Below, piece by piece: positions 26,503 to 36,642 of a DNA stretch of 64,000 nt (positions are counted from its first letter, which is position 1; every line of letters starts with the position of its first letter). Location: contig OZ245888.1 in assembly GCA_965229565.1 (NCBI GenBank), positions 2,418,001 to 2,482,000 on the forward strand, given 5' to 3'. The position numbers were made by a program, and so were the translations under genes. This stretch comes from JANQNX01 sp040217095 (GTDB lineage: Bacteria > Pseudomonadota > Gammaproteobacteria > Eutrophobiales > Eutrophobiaceae). The notes below the pieces were generated by a model, which did no database searches, was not told the DNA's origin, and saw only the letters and a program-made list of their open reading frames with translations.

Positions 26503-27270
26503 ATGTCAGTTAGTCATCTTGTCAAATTCTGTTACACACTATTACTGGGATCCGTATTATTTTTAACCAACGGATGTGCCACCACCAAACCTACCGATGA
26601 AGTTGCTACCATGGACCGCTTTGAAACGGCCAACCGCGCTTCTTATAATTTTACTGATTCGCTGGATAGAAACATTATCAAGCCCGCTGCCGAGGCCTAT
26701 GCAGATGTCACACCGAAACCGGTACGCACCGCGGTAACCAATTTCTTCAACAACCTGACTTACCTGAACGTCATACTTAACGATTTCCTGCAGGGTAAAT
26801 GGGACCAGGGTCTCCAGGACTCACTGCGTTTCCTCTATAACTCCACAGCGGGTATAGGAGGCTTGTTTGATGTCTCTACTGCTATCGACATGCCTGCAAA
26901 TAACGAGGATTTTGGCCAGACGCTGGCAGTATGGGGTGTGGATCGCGGTTCCTACCTGTTTATACCGTTTTTCGGTCCCAACACGGTACGTGATACCACT
27001 GATTTTGTCCCCTCGACGCTCCTGAACCCGTTGTTCTATGCCTCGGGACTGGTCTTGTTACCGGTAACTGCTCTAAACGCGGTTAATACCCGTGCTAACC
27101 TGCTGGAAGCATCCAACCTCCGTGATGAAGCGGCCATTGACCCCTACGTGTTTACGCGCGAGGCATTCCTGCAGCAGCGCGAATACCTGGTCTATGACGG
27201 CAACCCACCCGCTTCCGAATTTGACGATATCTTCCTGGAAGAAGACGAGAACATGTTGATCATCGAATAA
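26503..27270 (+). CDS. mlaA: Outer-membrane lipoprotein MlaA (VacJ)
   Basis: 255 residues starting MSVSHLVKF (ATG 26503, GAGAG upstream). The signal peptide ends in the lipobox LTNGC with lipidated Cys25. The MlaA domain has DRFETANRASYNFTDSLDRN, DFGQTLAVWGVDRGSY and FFGPNTVRDTTDF. In the Mla pathway it removes misplaced lipid from the outer membrane leaflet. Its place after hpnM suggests a lipid shuttle paired with that protein. The extension back to 26437 was rejected because it would put 22 residues before the lipoprotein signal. Confidence 0.92.
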   Translation: MSVSHLVKFCYTLLLGSVLFLTNGCATTKPTDEVATMDRFETANRASYNFTDSLDRNIIKPAAEAYADVTPKPVRTAVTNFFNNLTYLNVILNDFLQGKWDQGLQDSLRFLYNSTAGIGGLFDVSTAIDMPANNEDFGQTLAVWGVDRGSYLFIPFFGPNTVRDTTDFVPSTLLNPLFYASGLVLLPVTALNAVNTRANLLEASNLRDEAAIDPYVFTREAFLQQREYLVYDGNPPASEFDDIFLEEDENMLIIE

Positions 27271-27318
27271 GGAACTCGCGAAGATTACGACCATTACTGA
27301 TTAAAAAGTAACTAGTCA

Positions 27319-28545
27319 CTAATCACTAATTCGACTGGCTATATATTCAGCCCAGTGCCTGACTGGTACCGGGCTGGACTGATCCAGGTGTACCAGGCAA
27401 CCTATATTTGCAGTCAGTATCAGTTCCGCATCGTTTTGTAACAGCGTTTTCAGTTTTTCCTGCTTTACCTGTTGGGAAATGGTGGTTTGCAGCAACGAAT
27501 AAACCCCGGCAGAACCACAACACAGGTAAGCATTGTCTACCGGTACCAGCCTGCAGCCCAGTCGTTGCAGGATATCTTCAACTACACCAGTCAGTTTTTG
27601 CCCGTGTTGCAACGTGCACGGACTCTGGAAAGCAATGGGTATGTCTGCCCGGGTAAACTCCAGTTTGGAAAGATCATTGTCCTGTATAAACTCGGCAATG
27701 TCTTTCGTTAGCAAGGCAACCTGTTGTGCCTTGTCAAAGTATTCAGGATCTTCCCGGAAGTGATAACCGTAATCTTTCAAATGCACACCGCAACCGCTGG
27801 CAGTGGAGATGATCGCTTCTATTCCCTGCTCGTTAATAATAGAGGTCATCGCATCAATATTGGCGCGCATAAAATCGCGTGCCTGCCCGGTCGCATTCAG
27901 GTGATGTCCCAGTGCCCCGCAACATTGCTCTGCATCGAATTCGATTGCTGCAACACCGAGTCGATCCAGTAACAGCCTGGTTGCTGCATTAATCGAGGGC
28001 GCCAGTGATGGCTGAACACAACCCGATAGCAACAATACCTTCCGTTCATGCTGTTTTCCCGAAATTGTAAAGGTTGTTTTAACCGCGACTGGAACCTGCT
28101 TTTTTAAGGCGGCGGGTAAAATCGGTCTGAACGTCCTGCCCAGTTTTAACAACAGGGAAAATCTCTTACGGTACGGCAACACCCTTAGCAATAGACCTCG
28201 AAAAAGTTTATCGAACAACGAACGTTCAACCTGCTGCTCGGCATAGTGCCTGCCGACATCCAGTAACTTTCCATACTCAACACCCGAGGGACAGGTCGTC
28301 TCACAGGATCGGCAGGTCAGGCACCGGTCAAGGTGTTGCAGTGTTTTAGCCGTGGCCGGTTTCCCCTCCAGCATGGATTTGATGAGGTAGATACGCCCGC
28401 GGGGACCATCGAGCTCATCTCCAAGTAAACGGTAAGTGGGACAGGTCGCCGTGCAAAAGCCGCAATGTACGCAGGCGCGCAGGATGCGTTCTGCCTCTTT
28501 ACCGGCAGACGTATTTTTAATCGAGTCTTTAAGGTCTGCTTGCAT
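27319..28545 (-). CDS. glcF: Glycolate oxidase iron-sulfur subunit
   Basis: A 408-residue protein with two 4Fe-4S motifs, CVHCGFCTATCP near residue 26 and CLTCRSCETTCPSG near residue 76. Two CCG-type domains follow (EQCCGALGHHL and AYLCCGSAGVY). It passes electrons from glycolate oxidation to the quinone pool at the inner membrane. It is last in glcD-glcE-glcF, with 8-bp spacing to glcE. Confidence 0.95.
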   Translation of the reverse strand: MQADLKDSIKNTSAGKEAERILRACVHCGFCTATCPTYRLLGDELDGPRGRIYLIKSMLEGKPATAKTLQHLDRCLTCRSCETTCPSGVEYGKLLDVGRHYAEQQVERSLFDKLFRGLLLRVLPYRKRFSLLLKLGRTFRPILPAALKKQVPVAVKTTFTISGKQHERKVLLLSGCVQPSLAPSINAATRLLLDRLGVAAIEFDAEQCCGALGHHLNATGQARDFMRANIDAMTSIINEQGIEAIISTASGCGVHLKDYGYHFREDPEYFDKAQQVALLTKDIAEFIQDNDLSKLEFTRADIPIAFQSPCTLQHGQKLTGVVEDILQRLGCRLVPVDNAYLCCGSAGVYSLLQTTISQQVKQEKLKTLLQNDAELILTANIGCLVHLDQSSPVPVRHWAEYIASRISD

Positions 28546-28553
28546 AAATCCGG

Positions 28554-29612
28554 TCAGAGAGTGGCGTACATGCGTCCCGGGTTCAGGATACGTTGTGGGT
28601 CAAACGCGTCTTTCAGTCCCCGGTGTAAACGTAACAACGTATCAGGGAGAGGTTGAAACCTGTCCTGATTCTGTTCGCTGGTCTTAAACAGGGTTGCACT
28701 GCCACCAAGTTCGGCGGCCTGCTGAAATATATCAGCGCCTGCACGATTCGATGCCAACCAGTATTGCGCACCGCCCCAATCCAGGATGAAACCTTCGTCG
28801 TTAAACTGTGGTTGTGCCGTTACCGGCAACGACAGTCGCCAGCAATGGGCCGCTGTTTCAAATAATGGTAATCGATGGTCGCGCAGTTTCTGCCACCAGG
28901 CATTAGCATCTGCATCCACATCCATCTTTAAGGTACGCACCGTTTCATCGAGCAGTTCTCTCTTTCCTGATAACCTGATGTAAAGTTTTTCACCATCAAA
29001 CGCGGCGGCAGAAACGGGATAAGGCTGCGTAGCGATCGTTGCCAGGCATTGCCTGGCCTGTTGTAGTGACATGTTTTGTGTACAGGTCAATTCATGCCTG
29101 GCTACAGGCAAGACCTTGAGCGTAATATCGAGGATGACTCCCAGCGTCCCGAATGAACCGGTCAAAAGCCTTGACAGGTCATAGCCCGCGACGTTTTTCA
29201 TGACCTGGCCACCAAAGCGCAAGAGCTGGCCGCGACCGTTAATACAGGTAATACCCAGTATGAAATCCCTGGCGGCACCGGCATAAGGCCGGCGCGGACC
29301 ACTGAGTCCACAGGCGACCACACCACCAATGGTTGTCGCTTCTGTATGACGCGGTGGATCAAACGCCAGCATCTGTCCTGACCCGGCCAACGCCTGTTCA
29401 ACTTCGATCAATGGGGTCCCTGCCCTGGCAGTAATATACAATTCTGTCGGTTCGTAACTGATAATGCCGCGATAGCCACTGATATTGAGCGGTTCACCCT
29501 GCGTATTGTTACCGTAAAACGCCTTGCTGTTGCCAGCCACGATCCTGAGCGGTTTTACATGACTTGCGGCATCCCTTACCTGCTCAATAAGTTGTTCAGC
29601 GTTGGTTTCCAT
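28554..29612 (-). CDS. glcE: Glycolate oxidase FAD-binding subunit GlcE
   Basis: A 352-residue FAD-binding protein of the PCMH fold. It has YRGIISYEPTELYITARAGT, the flavin segment TIGGVVACGLSGPRRPYAGA, and QVMKNVAGYDLSRLLTGSFG, all typical of GlcE. It forms the catalytic complex with GlcD and GlcF that turns glycolate into glyoxylate. It begins 18 bp after glcD. No glcC regulator or glycolate permease is adjacent. Confidence 0.95.
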   Translation of the reverse strand: METNAEQLIEQVRDAASHVKPLRIVAGNSKAFYGNNTQGEPLNISGYRGIISYEPTELYITARAGTPLIEVEQALAGSGQMLAFDPPRHTEATTIGGVVACGLSGPRRPYAGAARDFILGITCINGRGQLLRFGGQVMKNVAGYDLSRLLTGSFGTLGVILDITLKVLPVARHELTCTQNMSLQQARQCLATIATQPYPVSAAAFDGEKLYIRLSGKRELLDETVRTLKMDVDADANAWWQKLRDHRLPLFETAAHCWRLSLPVTAQPQFNDEGFILDWGGAQYWLASNRAGADIFQQAAELGGSATLFKTSEQNQDRFQPLPDTLLRLHRGLKDAFDPQRILNPGRMYATL

Positions 29613-29630
29613 TACGACTCCATGCAGCGT

Positions 29631-31073
29631 TTAATAACGTTCCAGTTCCGGAAATTTTTCCTCACCACGATGCACATGCATGGCACCAAATTCGGCACAG
29701 CGATTTAACGTGGGCACGGCCTTGCCGGGATTCAACAGTGACTTTTCATCAAATACAGATTTGACGGCGTGAAACTGTTGCAACTCGTCCTCGGAAAACT
29801 GTATGCACATCTCGTTGATCTTCTCGATACCAACACCGTGTTCACCGGTAATGGTGCCGCCCATCCTGATACACAACTGCAGAATTTCACTGCCGAATTT
29901 TTCGGCGCGTTCCAGTTCTCCCGGTTTTGCCACATCGTACAGGATTAACGGGTGCAGGTTGCCATCGCCTGCATGAAACACATTTACAACCGGTAACGCG
30001 TATTGCCCTGACAATGAGCCTATACCGGACAACACCTGTGCCAGGTGCTTGCGGGGGATAGTGCCGTCCATGCAGTAATAATCCGGTGAAATACGGCCTA
30101 CGGCAGGGAACGCGGCTTTCCTGCCAGCCCAGAAAAGGTTTGATTCGGCCGCGTCTTTGGCAACACGCACATCAGTAGCGCCAAACTGTCGAAGCAATGT
30201 AGCGACCTCATCAAGCTCATTTGTAACCTGTTGTTCGGTCCCATCGATTTCGCACAACAGGATCGCCTCGGCATCGACCGGGTAACCGGCATGCACAAAA
30301 TCTTCCACGGCCCTGATGCCGGCCTTGTCCATCATCTCCAACCCGGCAGGAATAAGGCCGGCAGCAATGATACCGGCCACGCTGTCACCGGCCTTTTCAA
30401 CATCATCGAACGCAGCAAGAATGACGCGACTGAAAGCGGGTTTCACCAGCAGTTTCACGGACACCTCTACCAGGATACCAAGCATGCCCTCAGATCCTGT
30501 CATCAGCGCCAGCAAATCATAACCGGGGGCATCCAGGGCGTGACTGCCAATCGTGACCAGTTCACCTTCTATAGTAACGAGCTTCAGTTGCAGGATATTG
30601 TGAACCGTTAGCCCGTACTTGAGACAGTGCACACCGCCCGAATTTTCTGCGACGTTGCCACCAATGGTACAGGCAATTTGAGACGAAGGGTCCGGCGCGT
30701 AGTAAAGACCATACGGAGCAGCGGCGTCCGAGATAGCGAGGTTACGCACCCCTGGCTGCACTCGCGCCAGCCTGGCCTCGGTATCGATATCAAGGATCCG
30801 GTCAAACTTTGCGAGACTCAGTAACACGCCCTGCTCGTGTGGCATCGCACCACCGGACAGGCCGGTACCGGCACCCCTGGCCACGACGGGAATATTATGC
30901 TCAAAACAATAGCGACAAACGGCCTGAACCTGTTCAATCGTTTCGGGCATGACGACGCAGCCAGGTATCGTGCGATGTGCCGACAGACCATCACATTCAT
31001 ACACCCTGCGTGTCTCTTCATCGAGTAATAACGCCGAATCGGGAACCAGTCCACGTAAACCATCAAAATTCAT
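29631..31073 (-). CDS. glcD: Glycolate oxidase FAD-linked subunit GlcD
   Basis: A 480-residue FAD-linked oxidase. The N-terminal PCMH domain has VARGAGTGLSGGAMPHEQGV and the flavin segment TIGGNVAENSGGVHCLKYG. The C-terminal domain has HAGDGNLHPLILYD and TGEHGVGIEK. It oxidises glycolate, and also D-lactate in some relatives. It is first in the minus-strand glcDEF operon and divergent from rng across about 150 bp. Glycolate is a product of phosphoglycolate salvage, consistent with an aerobic, possibly Rubisco-bearing cell; Rubisco itself is not seen here. Confidence 0.95.
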   Translation of the reverse strand: MNFDGLRGLVPDSALLLDEETRRVYECDGLSAHRTIPGCVVMPETIEQVQAVCRYCFEHNIPVVARGAGTGLSGGAMPHEQGVLLSLAKFDRILDIDTEARLARVQPGVRNLAISDAAAPYGLYYAPDPSSQIACTIGGNVAENSGGVHCLKYGLTVHNILQLKLVTIEGELVTIGSHALDAPGYDLLALMTGSEGMLGILVEVSVKLLVKPAFSRVILAAFDDVEKAGDSVAGIIAAGLIPAGLEMMDKAGIRAVEDFVHAGYPVDAEAILLCEIDGTEQQVTNELDEVATLLRQFGATDVRVAKDAAESNLFWAGRKAAFPAVGRISPDYYCMDGTIPRKHLAQVLSGIGSLSGQYALPVVNVFHAGDGNLHPLILYDVAKPGELERAEKFGSEILQLCIRMGGTITGEHGVGIEKINEMCIQFSEDELQQFHAVKSVFDEKSLLNPGKAVPTLNRCAEFGAMHVHRGEEKFPELERY

Positions 31074-31222
31074 GTTGCCTAGTGTAAGCTGCGAAGCCGG
31101 TCGCGGCCAGTAATCAACGTAGAATCAAGCGTTTCCGTGCTGGGCAAATACCGTTCATAAACGATATACTGTTTCCCTACCTCGGTTATAAAAGACGATA
31201 CAACGCAGCTAGCAGCCAGGCC

Positions 31223-32770
31223 ATGAGCGAAGAAATCCTAATCAATGTCACACCGCAGGAGACCCGTGTCGCCGTAGTCGAGAATGGCGTGCTGCAGGAA
31301 GTCTATATTGAACGTACGTTAAAACGTGGCCTGGTGGGAAATATCTTCAAGGGTCGTGTTTCACGCGTACTGCCCGGTATGCAGGCAGCCTTTATTGATA
31401 TTGGCCTTGAGCGCACCGGTTTCCTTCACACCTCGGACATAGTCATTAACAACCAGGAAGAGATTGTTACGGACATGCCTGAGCCCGAGCAGCCGCAACC
31501 CATCGAATCCATCATTAGTGAAGGTGAAGAGATCCTGGTACAGGTCGTCAAGGACCCGATTGGCAGCAAGGGTGCCAGGTTGACCACGCGTTTATCTATT
31601 CCGTCACGCTATATCGTTTTCATACCCGATTATGCCTCCATCGGAATTTCGCAACGAATCGAGGACGAAGAAGAACGTGAACGCCTGCGAAATATAATCC
31701 TTGGCTACCAGACCGGTATCGCGAAACTGGCCGTCGGTAACGAAGACAACGTGGTACTGCATGGTGCCATGCGTGAATCGGAAATATTGAAAAGAGGCGG
31801 CTTTATTGTCAGAACGGCGGCCGAGCATGTCTCGGATGAAGAGTTATACCGGGATATAGAATTTCTACGCAAGATATGGGATTCAATCATGGTACGCGCC
31901 AAGAATACATTTCCGCCGGCACTGGTATACGAGGATCTGCCACTGGTAATGCGCACCATGCGTGACCTGGTTCATGCCGAGATTGAAAAGGTACGAATTG
32001 ATTCCAAGGAAACCTACCAGCGTGTCATGGATTTTTCCAAGCATTTCATCCCCGAGTTTCTTGGTCGTATAGAATATTACACGGGCAGTCACCCTATCCT
32101 GGACCTGTACTCTGTCGATGATGAAATTCAACGCTCGCTGAACAAAAAGGTGCCACTGAAATCCGGTGGTTACCTGATTATTGATCAAACCGAAGCCATG
32201 ACGACGATAGACGTGAATACCGGCGCCTTTGTCGGACACAGAAACCAGGAAGAAACCATATTCAAAACAAACCTAGAGGCCGCGCAAACCATTGCCAGGC
32301 AGCTGAAGGTCAGAAACCTGGGCGGGATCATCATTATTGATTTCATTGACATGCAGGATCCGGAACATTCCAGGCAGGTCCTGCGGTCGCTGGAAAAACA
32401 TGTAGAGAAAGATCATGCCAAGACCACGCTCAGCGAAATGACCTCTCTTGGGCTGGTACAGCTCACCCGTAAACGTACCCGTGAAAGCCTGGAACATATC
32501 CTGTGCGAGAGCTGTCCTACCTGTGATGGCCGTGGCAGCATCAAGACGGCTGAAACCATTTGTTACGAAATTTTCAGAGAAATCCTGCGTGAAGTCCGTC
32601 AGTTTGACGCCAATAAACTGCTGGTTGTTGCCTCACAAAAAGTGGTCAATATTCTGCTCGATGATGAATCAGACAGCGTTGCTGAACTTGAAGCATTTAT
32701 TGGGCGACCCATTACCTTCCAGGTTGAGACACTCTATACGCAGGAACAATACGACATCGTACTGCTCTGA
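31223..32770 (+). CDS. rng: Ribonuclease G
   Basis: A 515-residue RNase E/G-family endoribonuclease. The S1 domain is near residues 38-120 (GNIFKGRVSRVLPGMQAAFI). The catalytic Asp lies in MTTIDVNTGAFVG, with a second in IIIDFIDM, and the zinc-link is CESCPTCDGRG. It processes 16S rRNA 5' ends and some mRNAs. The length suits RNase G and not the longer RNase E. yhdP follows after 11 bp. Confidence 0.96.
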   Translation: MSEEILINVTPQETRVAVVENGVLQEVYIERTLKRGLVGNIFKGRVSRVLPGMQAAFIDIGLERTGFLHTSDIVINNQEEIVTDMPEPEQPQPIESIISEGEEILVQVVKDPIGSKGARLTTRLSIPSRYIVFIPDYASIGISQRIEDEEERERLRNIILGYQTGIAKLAVGNEDNVVLHGAMRESEILKRGGFIVRTAAEHVSDEELYRDIEFLRKIWDSIMVRAKNTFPPALVYEDLPLVMRTMRDLVHAEIEKVRIDSKETYQRVMDFSKHFIPEFLGRIEYYTGSHPILDLYSVDDEIQRSLNKKVPLKSGGYLIIDQTEAMTTIDVNTGAFVGHRNQEETIFKTNLEAAQTIARQLKVRNLGGIIIIDFIDMQDPEHSRQVLRSLEKHVEKDHAKTTLSEMTSLGLVQLTRKRTRESLEHILCESCPTCDGRGSIKTAETICYEIFREILREVRQFDANKLLVVASQKVVNILLDDESDSVAELEAFIGRPITFQVETLYTQEQYDIVLL

Positions 32771-32781
32771 TTTCCAGCCGC

Positions 32782-35700
32782 ATGAATAAGTACTTATCCA
32801 GCTGTTATCACCTGCTGTGGTATTCAGTTGCCGTTTTATTGATCCTGGCAGCGGTGATGGTGACCGCGGTAAGACTGGCACTCCCGGGTATAGGGTCATA
32901 TAAGGACCAGATCCAGGCATGGGTAAGCGGGTACATGCAGTACCCGGTCGTCATCAATGAAATAAGTGCAGACTGGACAGGCTGGAGTCCAAACCTGCAT
33001 CTGCGCAACATTGACCTGTACGACCAGGAAAACAATCGCCGCATTGCCCGTTTTGATTATGCAAGTCTTGGTATCGACCTGGTATCAAGCTTGTGGCGGG
33101 GAGAAATCATTCCGCAACACCTGTCTATCACCGGGCTAAATCTCGACCTGATACGTAATAATGATGGATCAATCAGCCTGCGTAACCAGACCATGCCCAG
33201 CAATACCGGTAACAGTGGTAACCCGGAACTGGCGCAATGGTTGTTAAGTCAGCGCTACATAATACTTGATGAAGCCACTGTAGACTGGACAGATAACAAG
33301 TCTGGCAAACCTGCTAAACATTTTGAGAATGTCAGGCTCGCCATCAAGACAGATGGTGAGCGCAGGCAACTTGATGCATCGGTGACCTTGCCCGCCTCTT
33401 ATGGCAAGGGCCTGACGATCAAGATAGATATGCAGGGCAATCCACTGCAGACGGATTGGGACGGCGAAATCTATATTGAGACCAGCCAACTTCTTGCCAG
33501 CAGACTATTGGAAATGACACCGGTCAAGGCTGAACGAGGTTTTGCTGACGTCAAGGTCTGGACTCGCTGGCAGGATACCCGACTGCTGGAAATAAATGCG
33601 GATGCCAGGCTGGAAGGTGTGGTCATGGTCGCGGAAGGTTACCAGACCAGCTTCAATACTGCTGAAGTCATGCTGAATGCGTCAAGACATAACGACAAGG
33701 ACTGGCTACTGAACATTGGTCTGGAAGATGTAAAGACAGCACATGGACTGTGGCCTGCATCAACACATGAATTGTTGCTATCAAGTACAGCCGGGCGTGA
33801 AGGCTACCATCTTGACGGCAAGTTTTCTTTTCTACGTCTGCAGGATGTCCTGCCACTGTTGATAAACAGCGACATAGTAGCCGTAAAAGATATCAGGGGG
33901 ATTGATCCGGCCTCAGTGGTGGGCGATCTCTCGAATGTCGAAGTAAGCGGTTTTACCGACGCTGCACCCGCCTCGATCTATTTCAGGGCCGAGCTGGATA
34001 AGCTCGCCTTTAGTCATCCAGACAGCCAGTTCAGCGTTGACAACCTGAGTGGCCAGGTAGAGCTGCATGATGAATTTGTACGGCTGGATTTGAACAGCGA
34101 AGAAACCGAAATCAGGCTGGGACAGTTTTATGTCAACAGCAAGCAATTGCAAAAACTCGAAGGCAGCCTGCAATTCAACCGGACCAATAATCCCTCTATT
34201 GAAATCATGGCGTTGTCATTTACAACTGAAAACATGCCTGTCGAGCTATCCGGCAACATCAGGCTCGATGATGATTCACCTTATATTGATTTGATTGGCC
34301 GTATCGGGGAGTCGGAAATAGAAAACCTGCCCGCATTCCTGCCCTTGCAAACGCATTCCAGGTTTATGACCTGGGCCCCCAATGCACTTCTCGGTGGTCA
34401 ACTGACTTCCGGTGACCTCGTTTTTCGTGGTAAGGCCAATGCATTCCCTTTCAGGGATGACCAGGGCACATTCAAGGCTTTACTAAACATAGCGGATGCC
34501 ACGATCAATTACGAGGAAGGCTGGCCTTACGTGGATAAACTTACGGCTGAAGTCATCATGGACAATGATGACATTTCCATCACGGCCAGTAGCGGTTATG
34601 TTTTTGATGCCCATATTGACCGGGTATCTGCTCATATCCATGATATTTCCCGTGGCGAACAACACATTACTATTGACGGTGATCTGTCAGGTCATACCAG
34701 CAATCTCCCGTTATTTATCATGCAAAGTCCGTTGAAGGAAAATCCAGACCTGTATGATTTTGCACAGATGCATATCGCAGGAAACTTCGAACTTGGCATA
34801 AAACTCGACGTACCACTTGGTGATGGGCTGACCGCTGTTAATGGCAGTATCCGGTTTACCAATACGATGTTTGAATCCAACATGCCAGGACTTGGGTTAA
34901 CTAACATGAATGGTGAAATCAAGTTCAGTCGTGATGCAGCATGGGGCGAGAATATATCCGCACTTTACCATGGCAACCCGGTATCCATTACTATTCCGTT
35001 TGACGATGAAGACGATGGGCGCAGCACTTTTGTTGTCAACGGTGAGGCAGACAAGGTATTCATTATCCAGCAGCTTGGCAGTTTCTTTCCGGAATTACTG
35101 AACCAGAAACACTCGTTTTTTGATTACTTCCAGGGCGGAAGCAACTGGTCAGTATCCATAGAAAGCTATCGAGATGAGTCTGATCAGCAATACAGGGACA
35201 TATTGATCGAATCCCCACTGCGAGGGATAGAGATAATGTTACCCGAACCTGTTGGCAAAAATGCAACAGCAACCCGCTCACTTATGGTAAAGGCTAACAT
35301 GGCAGGGTCCAGGATCAACAAGATCGATTTTGAATATGATGATCAGGTGTTCACAAACATGTACGTGGATAACAGTGAAGACTTCAAGATCAACAGGATT
35401 GAAGTAGACCTGGGCAAGGATTACGCACCTGATACAGCATTAAATGCTGATATTGTCATACGGGGTGAACTGCAAGAGCTCGATCTCGGTGACTGGTTTG
35501 AGTTCTTTAACAATGAAAGTACTGCCAGGACTCCTGCAAACGACACTGATAAACGCACACTTAACATGGAGCTCGATGTAGATAATCTTCGTCTTCTGGA
35601 CCAGAGCTATGTCGATACAAGGATTACCGTTAGCAATGGACAGCCTGCATGGCTGGTAGGTTTTCATGGTGAAGATATCAGGGGACAGGCACGGTATACC

Positions 35701-36642
35701 GAGTCAACGCCAACAGCGGCCGACAACCTGGTTATGAGACTGGATCATCTGAAGATTATCAAACAGGAGAAATCAGGTACCGGGAAAGATGAACTTGACG
35801 TCAACATGATCCCGGAGCTTGATATCGAGATAGAGGACTTCGTATTTCATGGCAAGCATTTGGGCAAGACCCGATTGCTGACAAGCAATCAGAAAAACAG
35901 CATGACCATCGAATCCCTGACATTTAACAAGCCGGAGATCAGTATCAATACTACCGGCATCTGGCAGTTCACTGATGGCATCAATCAGACTGATATTAAA
36001 ACAGACATCAAGGCCGATACGTTGGCAGCATTAATGCAGACGCTGACCGGAGAAACCGAGAATATCGATAAGGGAGAAACCAGTATGCAATTGACGTTAA
36101 ACTGGATGGATAATCCGGTTAACTTCGAAATGGACAAGGTCATAGGTCAGCTGGATGTCAAAGTTGGCAAAGGACAATTGATTGATTTGAATCCGTCTGC
36201 TGGCAGACTGTTGGGACTGCTCAGCATTACGACCCTGCCACGTCGACTGTCGCTGGACTTCAGCGACCTGTTCAGGGAAGGCTTTGCCTTTGATCGCATA
36301 GAAGGTAACTTTAACCTGCAAAATGGACAGGCCTACACCAATGATTTACACATGTCGGCGCCGGCAGCAGATATTTCCATAAGCGGTCGAACCGGTTTTG
36401 TAACAGAGGACTATGACCAGGTGGCAACCGTCATGCCCAAGATTACCAGTAGCTTACCCGTTGCCAGCGCACTCTTTGGACCGGTTGGCATCGGAATTGG
36501 AACGGCGATCTTCCTTGCCGGTGAAGTCTTCGAGTCGATACCCAAACAGATTAACAAGATATTAAGTTATCAGTATTCCATCCAGGGTAGCTGGGAGAAT
36601 CCTGATATAAAACGGATCGAGAAAGGCACTCCCAGCGGCTAG
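32782..36642 (+). CDS. yhdP: YhdP-family AsmA-like envelope lipid-transport protein
   Basis: A 1286-residue protein with one N-terminal membrane anchor (about residues 10-35) and a long periplasmic beta-rich region. The YhdP start is seen in AVRLALPGIGSYKDQIQAWV and EISADWTGWSPNLHL. The C-terminal AsmA-like domain has AGRLLGLLSITTLPRRLSLD and FDRIEGNFNLQNG. In E. coli, YhdP acts with TamB and YdbH in phospholipid delivery to the outer membrane. It follows rng closely. Its TAG stop directly abuts the stop of the converging mnhB gene with no gap. Confidence 0.93.
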   Translation: MNKYLSSCYHLLWYSVAVLLILAAVMVTAVRLALPGIGSYKDQIQAWVSGYMQYPVVINEISADWTGWSPNLHLRNIDLYDQENNRRIARFDYASLGIDLVSSLWRGEIIPQHLSITGLNLDLIRNNDGSISLRNQTMPSNTGNSGNPELAQWLLSQRYIILDEATVDWTDNKSGKPAKHFENVRLAIKTDGERRQLDASVTLPASYGKGLTIKIDMQGNPLQTDWDGEIYIETSQLLASRLLEMTPVKAERGFADVKVWTRWQDTRLLEINADARLEGVVMVAEGYQTSFNTAEVMLNASRHNDKDWLLNIGLEDVKTAHGLWPASTHELLLSSTAGREGYHLDGKFSFLRLQDVLPLLINSDIVAVKDIRGIDPASVVGDLSNVEVSGFTDAAPASIYFRAELDKLAFSHPDSQFSVDNLSGQVELHDEFVRLDLNSEETEIRLGQFYVNSKQLQKLEGSLQFNRTNNPSIEIMALSFTTENMPVELSGNIRLDDDSPYIDLIGRIGESEIENLPAFLPLQTHSRFMTWAPNALLGGQLTSGDLVFRGKANAFPFRDDQGTFKALLNIADATINYEEGWPYVDKLTAEVIMDNDDISITASSGYVFDAHIDRVSAHIHDISRGEQHITIDGDLSGHTSNLPLFIMQSPLKENPDLYDFAQMHIAGNFELGIKLDVPLGDGLTAVNGSIRFTNTMFESNMPGLGLTNMNGEIKFSRDAAWGENISALYHGNPVSITIPFDDEDDGRSTFVVNGEADKVFIIQQLGSFFPELLNQKHSFFDYFQGGSNWSVSIESYRDESDQQYRDILIESPLRGIEIMLPEPVGKNATATRSLMVKANMAGSRINKIDFEYDDQVFTNMYVDNSEDFKINRIEVDLGKDYAPDTALNADIVIRGELQELDLGDWFEFFNNESTARTPANDTDKRTLNMELDVDNLRLLDQSYVDTRITVSNGQPAWLVGFHGEDIRGQARYTESTPTAADNLVMRLDHLKIIKQEKSGTGKDELDVNMIPELDIEIEDFVFHGKHLGKTRLLTSNQKNSMTIESLTFNKPEISINTTGIWQFTDGINQTDIKTDIKADTLAALMQTLTGETENIDKGETSMQLTLNWMDNPVNFEMDKVIGQLDVKVGKGQLIDLNPSAGRLLGLLSITTLPRRLSLDFSDLFREGFAFDRIEGNFNLQNGQAYTNDLHMSAPAADISISGRTGFVTEDYDQVATVMPKITSSLPVASALFGPVGIGIGTAIFLAGEVFESIPKQINKILSYQYSIQGSWENPDIKRIEKGTPSG

